From assembly GCA_963845495.1 (NCBI GenBank), contig CAWJTH010000026.1, forward strand, positions 1 through 64,000: 64,000 nt of DNA, given 5' to 3'. The notes beneath the pieces were generated by a model. The model saw only the letters and a list, made by a program, of their open reading frames with translations, was not told where the DNA came from and searched no databases. A program made the position numbers and the translations under genes. Source of the DNA: JAZKFT01 sp963845495. GTDB taxonomy: Bacteria > Bacteroidota > Bacteroidia > Chitinophagales > Chitinophagaceae. Below, piece after piece: positions 1-8,469 of the stretch (the first letter of the stretch is position 1; every line of letters starts with the position of its first letter).

Positions 1-198
1 TTTATCTATCATGTTAATTAAACCAGCGCAAAGTAATTTTTAAAAGGGACTATCGGTTTGTTTTTTTTGATGGCAATTGATTTGTATCTTGTTATTTATA
101 AAAAAAAGCTTACATTTTTATTATAATTTGTACCAAACACAAGTTACCACATTGCAGGATACCTTTACTTTGCAACCCACCTAAAGTTTTAGCATCAA

Positions 199-1203
199 TT
201 GGTTATACCCAAGAAAATACGCATTTTCCTTAATTATTTTATAGGGCCTATACTTTTTGTTATTATGGGCTATTCCATTTTTAGACAGGTGGAGAAGCAG
301 CAAGATTGGCACCAAAGCTGGGCTGTAATAAGGACTTCTTTTACCAACTTAAAAGTATGGAAATTATATGTGGTGCTATTTTTAATGCTGGTAAATTGGG
401 GCATTGAAGCAAAAAAATGGCAGGTTTTGTTGAAACATGTGGTTGCAATGCCGTTTTTAAAGGCATTTAAAAGTGTACTGAGCGGAGTGGCTTTTACGAT
501 GATAACACCTAACCGCATGGGCGAATTTATAGGACGGGTTTTTTATGTAAGCGAAGGCGAACGGCTACGTGCAGCTTCTTTAACAGTAGTGGGTAGCATT
601 AGCCAAATGATGGTGACATTAATGGCAGGCACCGTTGGGCTATTGGTATTGCGTAGGCATTTGATAGCAGCACAAGATATTGCCAGTTTGTCATTTTTGT
701 GGGTAAACGGCTTGCTGATCGGCTCAATTTTAGTTTTTGCCTGCATTACACTGTTTTATTTTAAACTTTCTTGGCTGGTGCGTGTTGCAGAACGGATAAA
801 AGCTTTGCAAAAAGTTACATACATAATATCTTTATTAAAGGAAGTAAATAGAATAGAACTTATACGTATTTTAGTTCTTTCAATGATAAGGTTTGCCGTT
901 TTTACAAGCCAGTATTTGTTGCTCTTTAGCTTATTTGGTGTCGAAATTCCTTGGTGGAAAGGTTGTTGCGCCATTAGTGTGTTGTTTTTAATATTGGCGG
1001 CCATACCATTGCCGGGTATTGCGGAGTTGGGCGTACGTGCAAGGGCAAGTGTTTCGTTGTTTGGATTATTTAGTGCTAACTTATTTGGAATAGCGGCGTG
1101 TACGGGTGCAATTTGGCTTATTAACATTATTTTACCAGCGGTGCTGGGTAGTTTGCTTATTTTGAACGTTAAACTGTTTAATAAAAACGAACCGAACGAA
1201 TGA
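199..1203 (+). CDS. Lysylphosphatidylglycerol synthase TM-domain / UPF0104-type membrane protein
   Basis: A 334-residue integral membrane protein with about eight hydrophobic segments and a loop holding NRMGEFIGR near residue 100, typical of the flippase-like TM domain of lysylphosphatidylglycerol synthases. No aminoacyl-transferase domain is attached, so it is the stand-alone form, whose substrate is unknown. The start is TTG at 199, because an in-frame stop lies at 190 and the next ATG (265) would cut the first TM helix. The stop overlaps the next ATG by 4 bp, so it is coupled to the DUF3108 gene. Confidence 0.8.
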   Translation: MVIPKKIRIFLNYFIGPILFVIMGYSIFRQVEKQQDWHQSWAVIRTSFTNLKVWKLYVVLFLMLVNWGIEAKKWQVLLKHVVAMPFLKAFKSVLSGVAFTMITPNRMGEFIGRVFYVSEGERLRAASLTVVGSISQMMVTLMAGTVGLLVLRRHLIAAQDIASLSFLWVNGLLIGSILVFACITLFYFKLSWLVRVAERIKALQKVTYIISLLKEVNRIELIRILVLSMIRFAVFTSQYLLLFSLFGVEIPWWKGCCAISVLFLILAAIPLPGIAELGVRARASVSLFGLFSANLFGIAACTGAIWLINIILPAVLGSLLILNVKLFNKNEPNE

Positions 1204-1991
1204 AGAAATTTTTGCTTGTGCTTATTTCCGTAGCCACACTGGGCATTACAAAAGCTGACAATGAGGGTTCTTGTAGCATGCGGAATTTTTGCTTTCAAAA
1301 TGGGGAAAATATATCTTTTTATGTTTTTTACACATTGGCTGGCGTTTGGGTACATGCAGGTACCGCAAAATTTACGGCTACTTTAGAGCGCATGGGCAAT
1401 AAGCCTGTTTGGCATTTGGTTGGCACTGGCGAGTCATTACCGTCGTACGATTGGATTTATAAAGTACGCGACCGCTACGAAAGTTTTGTTGATACGGCCA
1501 CCATGCAGCCGCTAAAATTTATAAGAAGTGTTGATGAAGGCAAATACAAAAAATTTGAAAATGTAAGCTTTAATAAAACTAGCAACACAGCTATTACCAA
1601 CGAAGGTGTTTACAAGGTGCCTGGATGTATCCAAGATGTGATAAGCCAGGTATATTATGCCAGAAACATCAATTTCGACAAATACAAACCAAACGACGTT
1701 ATTAATTTCGATATTTTTTTAGATAACGAAGTACACCACATGTACATGCGTTATGTAGGTAAAGAAACCATTAAAAGCCGTTATGGTAAATTTAGGTGCA
1801 TAAAATTTAAGCCCCTTTTGCTTAAAAGTTCCATTTTTGAAGGTGGCGAAAAAATGACCGTATGGGTAAGCGATGATTTAAACCGTTTGCCAGTAAGAAT
1901 AGAAAGCCCCATTAGTGTAGGAAGCATAAAAGTTGATATGATGTTGTATCAAAACCTTCGCTACCCACTAACCGCCTTAGTAGGGATATAA
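1200..1991 (+). CDS. DUF3108 domain protein, secreted
   Basis: 263 residues with an N-terminal signal peptide (about 1-19, cleaved near TKA-DN). The rest matches the DUF3108 pattern: NGENISFYVFYTLAGVWVHAG near the N-terminus, then a beta-rich lipocalin-like body ending with ESPISVGSIKVDM. The function is unknown; the protein is probably periplasmic. It is translationally coupled to the upstream membrane protein (ATGA overlap). Immediately after its TAA stop comes an array of TAGTTGGTAATTAG words, then a strong bidirectional terminator shared with rho. Confidence 0.8.
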   Translation: MKKFLLVLISVATLGITKADNEGSCSMRNFCFQNGENISFYVFYTLAGVWVHAGTAKFTATLERMGNKPVWHLVGTGESLPSYDWIYKVRDRYESFVDTATMQPLKFIRSVDEGKYKKFENVSFNKTSNTAITNEGVYKVPGCIQDVISQVYYARNINFDKYKPNDVINFDIFLDNEVHHMYMRYVGKETIKSRYGKFRCIKFKPLLLKSSIFEGGEKMTVWVSDDLNRLPVRIESPISVGSIKVDMMLYQNLRYPLTALVGI

Positions 1992-1992
1992 A

Positions 1993-2098
1993 AAGTAGTT
2001 GGTAGTTGGTAATTAGTAGTTGGTAATTAGTAGTTAGATATTAGTGTTAGTTAGATATTAGTACTTAGTTAGATAAGTATTAGTGCGAAGTAATTAGG
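1993..2098 (+). repeat. Word array (TAGTTGGTAATTAG family) after DUF3108
   Basis: Imperfect repeats of TAGTTGG, TAATTAG and TAGTTAGATATTAG begin two bases after the stop codon. The 15-mer at 2031-2045 is the exact reverse complement of 2189-2203, so the array pairs with a matching one on the far side of the terminator, next to the end of rho. Confidence 0.8.
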
Positions 2099-2124
2099 AT
2101 AGCAACAGCATTTTAAACATATTT

Positions 2125-2167
2125 ATATTTAGAAAGCCGCACTGTTTTGGTGCGGCTTTCTAAATAT
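2125..2167. terminator. Bidirectional intrinsic terminator between DUF3108 and rho
   Basis: A perfect 18-bp stem (2125-2142 with 2150-2167) and a 7-nt loop. The GC-rich core AAAGCCGCAC/GTGCGGCTTT is flanked by A/T runs on both sides, so it can terminate both convergent genes. Confidence 0.9.
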
Positions 2168-2170
2168 TGT

Positions 2171-2213
2171 TCTGTCTAATTACTAAATACTAATATCTAA
2201 CTACTAACTACTT
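2171..2213 (-). repeat. Word array adjoining the 3' end of rho
   Basis: CTAATTACTAAATACTAATATCTAACTACTAACTAC-type words abut the rho stop codon. They are the reverse complement of the array after DUF3108 (15 bp exact at 2189-2203 against 2031-2045). Confidence 0.75.
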
Positions 2214-2215
2214 TC

Positions 2216-4039
2216 TTACCTGTTCATGCTAGCCAAAAATTCATAGTTATCTTTTGTACCACGCATGCGTTTCATTAAGTCTTGCATTGCTTCGTCTGGT
2301 TTCATATCATTAAAGTAAACACGAAGCAAGTTCATACGTTGTAAAACATCACGTTCTAACAACAAATCATCGCGGCGGGTTGAGGATGCCACCAAATCAA
2401 TGGCCGGGAAAATGCGTTTGTTGGCCAAGCGCCTATCCAGTTGCAATTCCATATTGCCAGTTCCTTTAAATTCTTCAAATATTACCTCATCCATTTTACT
2501 GCCTGTATCAATCAAAGCTGTGGCAAGAATGGTTAATGAACCGCCGTTTTCAATTTTTCTGGCCGCACCAAAAAATTGTTTTGGTTTTTGCATCGCGTTT
2601 GCTTCCACACCACCGCTCAATACCTTTCCACTAGCGGGGGCAACGGTATTATGGGCACGCGCAAGTCGGGTAATGCTGTCCAACAAAATAACCACATCGT
2701 GGCCGCATTCTACCAAACGTTTAGCTTTTTGCAACGCAATCAACGAAACCTTAACGTGTTTATCTGCTGGTTCATCAAAAGTTGAAGCAATTACTTCGGC
2801 GTTTACACTTCGCTCCATATCGGTAACCTCTTCCGGGCGTTCGTCCACCAGCACAATCATCAGGTAACATTCAGGGTGGTTTTTAGCGATGGCGTTGGCT
2901 ACCTCTTTCAACAACATGGTTTTACCTGTTTTAGGTTGTGCAACAATTAAACCGCGTTGGCCCTTTCCTATAGGCGTAAATAAATCAATAATCCGGGTTG
3001 AATAATTATCAGGGGCGTCAAAAAGATTCAGTTTCTCATAAGGAAATAGTGGCGTAAGATAATCAAAAGGCACACGGTCTCTTACTTCTTCTGCTGTTTT
3101 GCCGTTAATGGCTTCCACTTTAATTAATGCAAAATATTTTTCACCTTCTTTTGGTGGGCGCACATTGCCAGAAACGGTATCGCCTGTTTTTAAACCAAAC
3201 AATTTTATTTGCGAAGGGCTTACGTACACATCATCTGGCGAAGAAAGATAATTATAATCAGAGGAACGCAGGAAGCCATATCCGTCTGGCATCATTTCCA
3301 AAACACCTTCGCCCATTACTTGGCCGTCAAACTCTATGTTGAAAGAAGATTCTTTTTCCCTGCGTGGATTTGGCGGCACACGTTGTGTAGTGTTGGTGCT
3401 ATTCGCATTGTTATAATTGCCATTGCCATTGCCACCATTTTCGATGTTGCCATTATCGCTATTGCCATTGCCGTTGCCGTTGTCATTGTCAATATTAATA
3501 GGCTGTTGTTGAGCATCGTTTGGTTTTTCTGTCTCAACAGGATCGTCGTACCCCGCAGTTTGCGGGCGAATTTCAATAGGGGGATTGTTTGTTTTATTGA
3601 CAACCGCGGGGGTAGGTGTTTCCACCCTAGGCTTACGCGGTCTTTTAATGGGCTGTATCAATCTGGTAGACCTTGGTGCGCCAGGGTCTAATTTATTTAA
3701 AGGAAATGGTGTAGGAATATCTTCAATTGTAATAGGTTCCGGCGCAACTATCGCCGCAGGTTCCTGTACATTGGCAGCAACTGGCGCAGGGTTATCCATC
3801 ACCACAGCATCTTCCGTTGAATTAGAAGTAGTTACTTTCACAGTCCTTTTACGGCGCTGGGTTTTTTCACCGCCATCTGCCGAAGGCTTGCCTGCACTTT
3901 CTATTACGGCTTGTTTGTCGAGGATTTTGAATACCAAGCCCTGCTTATCAAGTTTTTGGGCATTGTTAATTTTTAATTCTTCGGCAATGTCTATGAGTTC
4001 TGGAACGAGCATGTCGTTCAGTTGTAAAATGTCGTACAT
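2216..4039 (-). CDS. rho: Transcription termination factor Rho with a long disordered insert
   Basis: 607 residues; E. coli Rho has 419. The Rho_N helical domain is about 1-45. A disordered stretch rich in Pro, Lys and Arg (about 50-230) ends in an Asn/Gly-rich block (182-219). The cold-shock RNA-binding domain follows (232-310), then the RecA-like ATPase with Walker A AQPKTGKT (367-374) and Walker B VVILLD (449-454). It is a ring helicase that terminates transcription. The long insert is common in Bacteroidota Rho. The leader is about 140 nt from a TTTG/TAnnTTTG-like promoter at 4184-4214, long enough for autogenous control (inference). Confidence 0.97.
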   Translation of the reverse strand: MYDILQLNDMLVPELIDIAEELKINNAQKLDKQGLVFKILDKQAVIESAGKPSADGGEKTQRRKRTVKVTTSNSTEDAVVMDNPAPVAANVQEPAAIVAPEPITIEDIPTPFPLNKLDPGAPRSTRLIQPIKRPRKPRVETPTPAVVNKTNNPPIEIRPQTAGYDDPVETEKPNDAQQQPINIDNDNGNGNGNSDNGNIENGGNGNGNYNNANSTNTTQRVPPNPRREKESSFNIEFDGQVMGEGVLEMMPDGYGFLRSSDYNYLSSPDDVYVSPSQIKLFGLKTGDTVSGNVRPPKEGEKYFALIKVEAINGKTAEEVRDRVPFDYLTPLFPYEKLNLFDAPDNYSTRIIDLFTPIGKGQRGLIVAQPKTGKTMLLKEVANAIAKNHPECYLMIVLVDERPEEVTDMERSVNAEVIASTFDEPADKHVKVSLIALQKAKRLVECGHDVVILLDSITRLARAHNTVAPASGKVLSGGVEANAMQKPKQFFGAARKIENGGSLTILATALIDTGSKMDEVIFEEFKGTGNMELQLDRRLANKRIFPAIDLVASSTRRDDLLLERDVLQRMNLLRVYFNDMKPDEAMQDLMKRMRGTKDNYEFLASMNR

Positions 4040-4183
4040 ATTTTGTGGTTAATACACAATCTTAAAGATCACTAAAGCTTAAATGCTTTTTTGTGGGTTT
4101 TGGTAAAAAATTGAAATGGAAAATGGAAACAGAAAATGCAGATATATGTAAATAAATGTATAGCGTTCGGCAAATTTCCACTG

Positions 4184-4214
4184 CAAGGATACGGTAAAAA
4201 CTCAATTTATCAAA
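4184..4214 (-). promoter_or_regulatory. Putative rho promoter (Bacteroidota -33/-7)
   Basis: On the minus strand TTTG (4214-4211), a 19-nt spacer and TATCCTTG (4191-4184) fit the Bacteroidota consensus TTTG / TAnnTTTG with one mismatch. The start codon of rho lies about 140 nt downstream. The rest of the 4040-4440 gap is AT-rich, with no gene seen. Confidence 0.55.
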
Positions 4215-4377
4215 CAGTTTTTATTTTTTTTATGTTTTATAGGAAATATTTGTTGCATTTCGGCTTTTAAATCGAAGTTTTTGTCAAAATTGAATAGCTA
4301 TATTATCGTGCCAAATCTTTTTTGCAGCTATTTTGTCAGGAAATAAATGTTTTTTTGAAATTAAAGAGGTGATTTTT

Positions 4378-4407
4378 TTTGTAAAATAAATAAGTCCGCT
4401 ATATTTG
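4378..4407 (+). promoter_or_regulatory. Putative tRNA-Phe promoter
   Basis: TTTG (4378-4381), an 18-nt spacer and TATATTTG (4400-4407), an exact TAnnTTTG. Transcription would start about 25-30 nt before the tRNA. Confidence 0.6.
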
Positions 4408-4440
4408 CAACCCCGAAAGGGAATGACTGAAAATAAGATT

Positions 4441-4513
4441 GGTGCGGTAGCTCAGTCGGTAGAGCAAAGGACTGAAAATCCTTGTGTCGCCGGTTCGATC
4501 CCGGCTCACACCA
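4441..4513 (+). tRNA. tRNA-Phe (anticodon GAA)
   Basis: 73 nt folding as a standard cloverleaf: D-stem GCTC/GAGC, anticodon stem AAGGA/TCCTT with loop CTGAAAA (anticodon GAA), T-arm GCCGG-TTCGATC-CCGGC and discriminator A. CCA is not encoded. The acceptor stem GGTGCGG/TCACACC has a G-U closing pair and a C5-A68 mismatch (A at 4508); a G there would restore pairing. It has its own promoter upstream and terminator downstream. Confidence 0.95.
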
Positions 4514-4516
4514 CGC

Positions 4517-4548
4517 AAAAGCCCTGATAATAAATATCGGGGCTTTTT
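4517..4548 (+). terminator. tRNA-Phe terminator
   Basis: A 13-bp stem (4517-4529 with 4535-4547, one T-G pair), loop ATAAA, then a T run. It begins three bases after the tRNA. Confidence 0.9.
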
Positions 4549-4593
4549 GTTGCCATAATTTTATCTCTAACCTATTCATTTTAAGTTTTTTAT

Positions 4594-5130
4594 ATGGAGT
4601 GGTATAATAAACCTGCTACATGGTGTGGCAATGAGGAATCGCTAAATTTTATTGTTGAGCCTGATACAGATTATTGGCAAATAACCCATTATGGTTTTAA
4701 AAGGGATAATGGCCATTTTTATTATGCAGAAATAATGGATGGTTTTGAAGCAAATGTTAAGTTGACAGGCAAATATCAAGAATTATATCATCAAGCGGGA
4801 TTAATGATTAGGATTGATGAAAAAAATTGGATAAAAGCTGGAATTGAATTTGTGGAAGGGGTACAAAATTTAAGTGCGGTTGTTACACGGCAGTTTTCAG
4901 ATTGGTCAGTGGTTCCGAATAAAAGCAATCCAACATCCATTTGGCTAAAGCTTGTAAGAAAAGATGATTATGTGGAAATCAGCTATTCTTTTGATGGTTC
5001 CATTTATCAAATGCTGCGTTTGGCATACTTTCCACCCAACGTGCATGTGCAAATTGGCATGTTTGCTGCTGCGCCAGGCAAAGAAAGTTTTGCCGTAACC
5101 TTTGAGGTTTTTAAAATCAAGGTAGCGTAA
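4594..5130 (+). CDS. DUF1349 family protein
   Basis: 178 residues, soluble, no signal peptide. Matches the DUF1349 / YesU-like beta-sandwich: an N-terminal WYNKPATWCGNE, YHQAGLMIRIDEKNWIKAGIEFV near the middle, and FPPNVHVQIGMFAAAPGK near the end. The fold is concanavalin-like, and relatives are sometimes called regulators of enolase, but the function is not established. It is a single gene between the tRNA terminator and a bidirectional terminator. Confidence 0.85.
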   Translation: MEWYNKPATWCGNEESLNFIVEPDTDYWQITHYGFKRDNGHFYYAEIMDGFEANVKLTGKYQELYHQAGLMIRIDEKNWIKAGIEFVEGVQNLSAVVTRQFSDWSVVPNKSNPTSIWLKLVRKDDYVEISYSFDGSIYQMLRLAYFPPNVHVQIGMFAAAPGKESFAVTFEVFKIKVA

Positions 5131-5149
5131 ACAAGAAAAATACAATCAA

Positions 5150-5188
5150 AAATCCATAGCAACGTTACAATAATGTTGCTATGGATTT
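5150..5188. terminator. Bidirectional terminator between DUF1349 and rlmN
   Basis: A perfect 14-bp stem AAATCCATAGCAAC (5150-5163) with 5175-5188 and an 11-nt loop, with A/T tracts outside both arms. It lies between convergent genes. Confidence 0.8.
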
Positions 5189-5194
5189 GTCTAA

Positions 5195-6223
5195 CTACTT
5201 ATTAGCCAATTGGCCGCAGGCCGCATCAATATCTTTTCCGCGACTGTGTCGCAACCTTGCGTTCACTTTGTTTTTGCTTAAAAATGCCATAAACTGATCT
5301 GTTGTCTTCTCGTCTGGTTTTCTAAACCTTGCATTTTCAATGGGGTTGTATTCAATGATGTTGATCAAATCCACCGGCACCTGACGATATAATTTTATCA
5401 AATCTTCCGCATCTTTTTGGCTATCGTTAAAATCGTTGAACAATATATATTCAAATGTTATTTCGTTGCCGGTTTTTTTATAATAATAATTCAGCGCCTC
5501 AATCAACGTTTTAATATTGTTGGTTTCGTTGATGGGCATAATCTCGTTCCGTTTGGCATCAGTTGGTGCATGCAACGATAAGGCCAGTTTCACTTTTACA
5601 TCGTCATCGCCCAATTTCATAATTTGTTTGGCTACACCTGCGGTGGAAACGGTTATGCGGCGTGGGCTCATCCCCAATCCATCTGGTGCAGAAATGCGTT
5701 CAATGGCTTTTGTAACGTTTTTGTAGTTTAGCAGCGGCTCGCCCATACCCATAAAAACAATATTGGTGAGTTTTTTATTGTAATTCTTTTCGCTTTGCTG
5801 GTTTACCATTACCACTTGATCGTAAATTTCGTCGTAATCCAAATTACGTTTTCTATCCATATAGCCGGTTGCGCAAAACTTGCAACTAAGGCTGCAACCA
5901 ATTTGTGATGAAACACAAACAGTTTGTCTTTTTTCTGTCGGTATTAAAACGCCTTCCACAAAATGGCCATCATACGTGCGGAAACGGCTTTTCATGGTTC
6001 CGTCGCTGCTAAGCTGTGTTGTGTTAATGGTTAGTGCTGGTAATGAAAAATGCTGGCCCAATTTTTCACGGAGGTCTTTGCTAAGGTTGGTCATGTCGGC
6101 AAAACTGTGGGCGTGTTTTTGCCAAAGCCATTCCCACACTTGTTGGGCACGGAATTTCTGTTGGCCTTGATCGGCCAGCCATTGGCCAATTTCCGTTTGT
6201 GAAAGTAATCTGATATTCTGCAT
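5195..6223 (-). CDS. rlmN: 23S rRNA (adenine2503-C2)/tRNA methyltransferase RlmN
   Basis: A radical SAM enzyme that methylates C2 of A2503 in 23S rRNA (and A37 of some tRNAs) by a methyl-Cys mechanism. The CX3CX2C cluster motif CSLSCKFC is present, followed by the GMGEPLLN and SLHAPTDAKRNEIMP motifs. The C-terminal GKDIDAACGQL holds the resolving Cys. The start at 6223 (MQNIRLLSQ) fits the family better than the 8-residue extension to 6247. A TACCTTTG promoter-like word lies only 4 nt upstream of that ATG (6228-6235), so the transcript may be nearly leaderless. Confidence 0.96.
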   Translation of the reverse strand: MQNIRLLSQTEIGQWLADQGQQKFRAQQVWEWLWQKHAHSFADMTNLSKDLREKLGQHFSLPALTINTTQLSSDGTMKSRFRTYDGHFVEGVLIPTEKRQTVCVSSQIGCSLSCKFCATGYMDRKRNLDYDEIYDQVVMVNQQSEKNYNKKLTNIVFMGMGEPLLNYKNVTKAIERISAPDGLGMSPRRITVSTAGVAKQIMKLGDDDVKVKLALSLHAPTDAKRNEIMPINETNNIKTLIEALNYYYKKTGNEITFEYILFNDFNDSQKDAEDLIKLYRQVPVDLINIIEYNPIENARFRKPDEKTTDQFMAFLSKNKVNARLRHSRGKDIDAACGQLANK

Positions 6224-6246
6224 GCTGCAAAGGTAAGCTACAATCA

Positions 6247-6287
6247 AAGCTGAAAGCTAAAAGCTATAAGCACAAAGCTTTCAGCTT
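6247..6287. repeat. Word palindrome (AAGCTGAAAGCT family) upstream of rlmN
   Basis: A 12-bp perfect inverted repeat (6247-6258 with 6276-6287). The loop is made of the same AAGCT words. It lies between the end of hisS and the start of rlmN, both on the minus strand. Confidence 0.75.
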
Positions 6288-6343
6288 AAATTTTTCGCTT
6301 ATCGTTCATGGTGAAAGTTGATTGCTTTAGGCTTTCAACAACT

Positions 6344-7708
6344 TCAAATAAACTCAAAATGTTTCAAATCATCCATCGCCACCGTTTCCTGAACGCCGCT
6401 GCGTAAATCTTTTATCACGCAATTGCCTTCCTGCAATTCTTTTTCGCCAATAAAAACGGAATAAGGTATCAACTTTTTATCGGCATATTTAAATTGTTTG
6501 TCAAACTTGGCTTTTTCGTGGAATAGCTCGCAACGGATGCCTTTTGTCCGTAATTGCTGCATCAAATCAAATGCTTTTTCCGCTTCGTTTTCGCCCAAAT
6601 TAAAAAATAGCACTTGGGTTCCAACATTTACATCGGTTGGAAAAAGATTTAATTCTTCCATCACGTCGTAAATCCTATCAACCCCAAAAGAAATACCTAC
6701 ACCCGCAATATCAGGAACGCCAAAAGTTCCGGTAAGGTTGTCGTAACGGCCGCCGCCACCGATACTGCCCATTTTAACATTTTTGGCTTTTATCTCGAAA
6801 ATAATTCCTGTGTAATAATTAAGGCCGCGGGCAAGGGTGAAATCAATCGTGAGACATGAATCGTGAGACGTGAATCGGTTCAAAATAAAATCAATTTCTT
6901 CAATGCCTTTTTTGCCGGTTTCATTTTCAGTAAATAAAGCAGAAATATTAGATAGCTTGTCCTCATTATCGCCATCAATCAATAAATATTGTTCAATAAT
7001 CTCGATTTGATTTTCATCCAAACCACGTTGTGCCAATTCCTCTTTAACTTTTTCAATTCCAATTTTGTCAAGCTTATCAATGGCGATTGTGATGTCCATC
7101 ATTTTATCGGCACCGCCGCAAAGCTCGGCAAGGGCGGCTAAAATTTTTCGGTTGTTGATACGGATTTCAACCGCAATGCCTAATTTTTCAAAAACAGTAG
7201 CATATATATTAGCTAGCTCAATTTCGTTCCATAAACTTTTACTGCCAACTACATCGGCATCGCATTGGTAAAATTCGCGGTAACGGCCACGTTGCGGCCG
7301 GTCGGCACGCCAAACCGGTTGCATTTGGTATCGCTTGAATGGGAAAGTTAATTGCCCATGGTTCATAGCTACATATCGAGCAAACGGAATGGTTAAATCG
7401 TAGCGCAATGCACGTTCAGTAAGGTTCTTATCGTTTTTGCCCAGTAAAACATTTTCAAAAGCCTGCCTGCCTTTTTCTATATTTTTGGGGTCGCTTAAGC
7501 CGTTATTTAGTATTTTAAAGATCAATTTATCGCCTTCGTCGCCATATTTTCCCATCAAAGTTTCCAAATTTTCCATGGCTGGCGTTTCCAGCGGTTGAAA
7601 GCCGTATAACTCAAAAACAGTTTTTATGGTGTTGAAAATATATTGCCGTTTGCGAACAGTTACTGCATCAAAATCTCTGGTGCCTTGTGGTAAACTTGGT
7701 TTTGCCAT
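6344..7708 (-). CDS. hisS: Histidyl-tRNA synthetase
   Basis: 454-residue class II synthetase charging tRNA-His. Seen: motif 2 with RADRPQRGRYREFYQCD, the histidine-binding LARGLNYYTG, motif 3 GGGGRYDNL, and a C-terminal anticodon-binding domain. Odd feature: just before LARGLNYYTG the segment NRFTSHDSCLTIDF is encoded by a 14-bp tandem repeat (6845-6878) that resembles intergenic word arrays elsewhere in the window. TTCACTA words also abut the start codon. Confidence 0.97.
   Translation of the reverse strand: MAKPSLPQGTRDFDAVTVRKRQYIFNTIKTVFELYGFQPLETPAMENLETLMGKYGDEGDKLIFKILNNGLSDPKNIEKGRQAFENVLLGKNDKNLTERALRYDLTIPFARYVAMNHGQLTFPFKRYQMQPVWRADRPQRGRYREFYQCDADVVGSKSLWNEIELANIYATVFEKLGIAVEIRINNRKILAALAELCGGADKMMDITIAIDKLDKIGIEKVKEELAQRGLDENQIEIIEQYLLIDGDNEDKLSNISALFTENETGKKGIEEIDFILNRFTSHDSCLTIDFTLARGLNYYTGIIFEIKAKNVKMGSIGGGGRYDNLTGTFGVPDIAGVGISFGVDRIYDVMEELNLFPTDVNVGTQVLFFNLGENEAEKAFDLMQQLRTKGIRCELFHEKAKFDKQFKYADKKLIPYSVFIGEKELQEGNCVIKDLRSGVQETVAMDDLKHFEFI
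6845..6878. repeat. 14-bp tandem repeat inside hisS
   Basis: Two copies of AATCGTGAGACRTG and a partial third (6845-6858, 6859-6872, 6873-6878), in frame. On the coding strand it reads CACGATTCA/CTCACGATT, the same word family as the intergenic array upstream of nuoN. Confidence 0.8.
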
Positions 7709-7709
7709 G

Positions 7710-7783
7710 GTGAATAGTGAATAGTGAATGGTGGGTGTTGGGCCAAGTCACTATTTTTAATTTTTAATTTTTAATTTTTAATT
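7710..7783. repeat. Word arrays between the LMW-PTP gene and hisS
   Basis: Three GTGAATAGT-type words (7710-7733) abut the hisS start. Four to five copies of TTTTTAA (7754-7783) overlap the 3' end of the upstream phosphatase gene and encode its last residues and stop. ATAGTGA (7714-7720) pairs with TCACTAT (7748-7754). Confidence 0.8.
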
Positions 7784-8238
7784 CGTTGTATTCCGCGATG
7801 ATATTATCACAAGCTTCGCTGATCATTTTATAAACTTTGTGATAACCATCTTCATTGCCATACCATGGGTCTGGCACATTTTCGTTTTTGCCGGGATGAA
7901 GTCCGTTCATCAAAAAATCCACTTTTTTTTCATCCCACAAATTTTTGCTAATGCGTTTTACTTCAGCATAATTGTTATCATCCATCACATAAATTTTATC
8001 AAAATCCAGCATATCTTCCTTTACAAACTGCCTGCAACATTGCTGGCTAATATCAATACCGTTTTGTTTTGCCACCTTTTGTGATAAACGATGCGGCGCT
8101 TCACCAATATGATAGCCGCCGGTACCAGCACTTTCTACCTTCCAATCCAGGCCAGCTTTCCAAGCCCTTATCCTGCAAAATTCCTTCTGCCAAAGGGCTT
8201 CTACAAATATTGCCCAAGCAGACCATCAAAATTTTCAT
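7764..8238 (-). pseudogene. Low-molecular-weight protein-tyrosine phosphatase, frameshifted
   Basis: The gene starts at 8238 with MKILMVCLGNICRSPLAEG, the LMW-PTP catalytic P-loop (C-x5-R-S). After QDKGL the frame breaks near 8160; removing one G restores the family sequence (KAGLDW, then SAGTGGYHIGEAP). The catalytic Asp motif DPWYG is in the second half (fragment 7764-8075 as an ORF). The restored length is about 158 residues, normal for the family. It is either a recent pseudogene or a sequence error. The last residues and stop are encoded by a TTTTTAA word array. Confidence 0.85.
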
Positions 8239-8469
8239 GGCGGCAAAGATAGTTTTGCCATGGCAGTTTTAGCCATTTTTGCCATAAACATGGCAACTGG
8301 GAAATGTGAATTAGAATTAACAAAGCGATTTTGTGGAATATATAAGTTGCACTCATCTTAATGGTTATTGATAATGAGGCATACTTTTTTAGACAATTTC
8401 TTAGCATTATGGCCATATATTCAACAGAAAGACAAAAAAATACCTAATTTGCCACAGTTTATAACAAAA

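Noticed and set aside
756..1355. 199-codon minus-strand ORF
   Set aside because: Antisense to two confidently called plus-strand genes that overlap by 4 bp; no domain.
3209..3691. 160-codon plus-strand ORF opposite rho
   Set aside because: It is the antisense frame of the rho coding region, with skewed composition from the Asn-rich repeat (VAIIAIAIAVAV runs) and no family resemblance.
4441..4513. tRNA pseudogene
   Set aside because: All arms but one acceptor base pair are intact and the gene has its own promoter and terminator.
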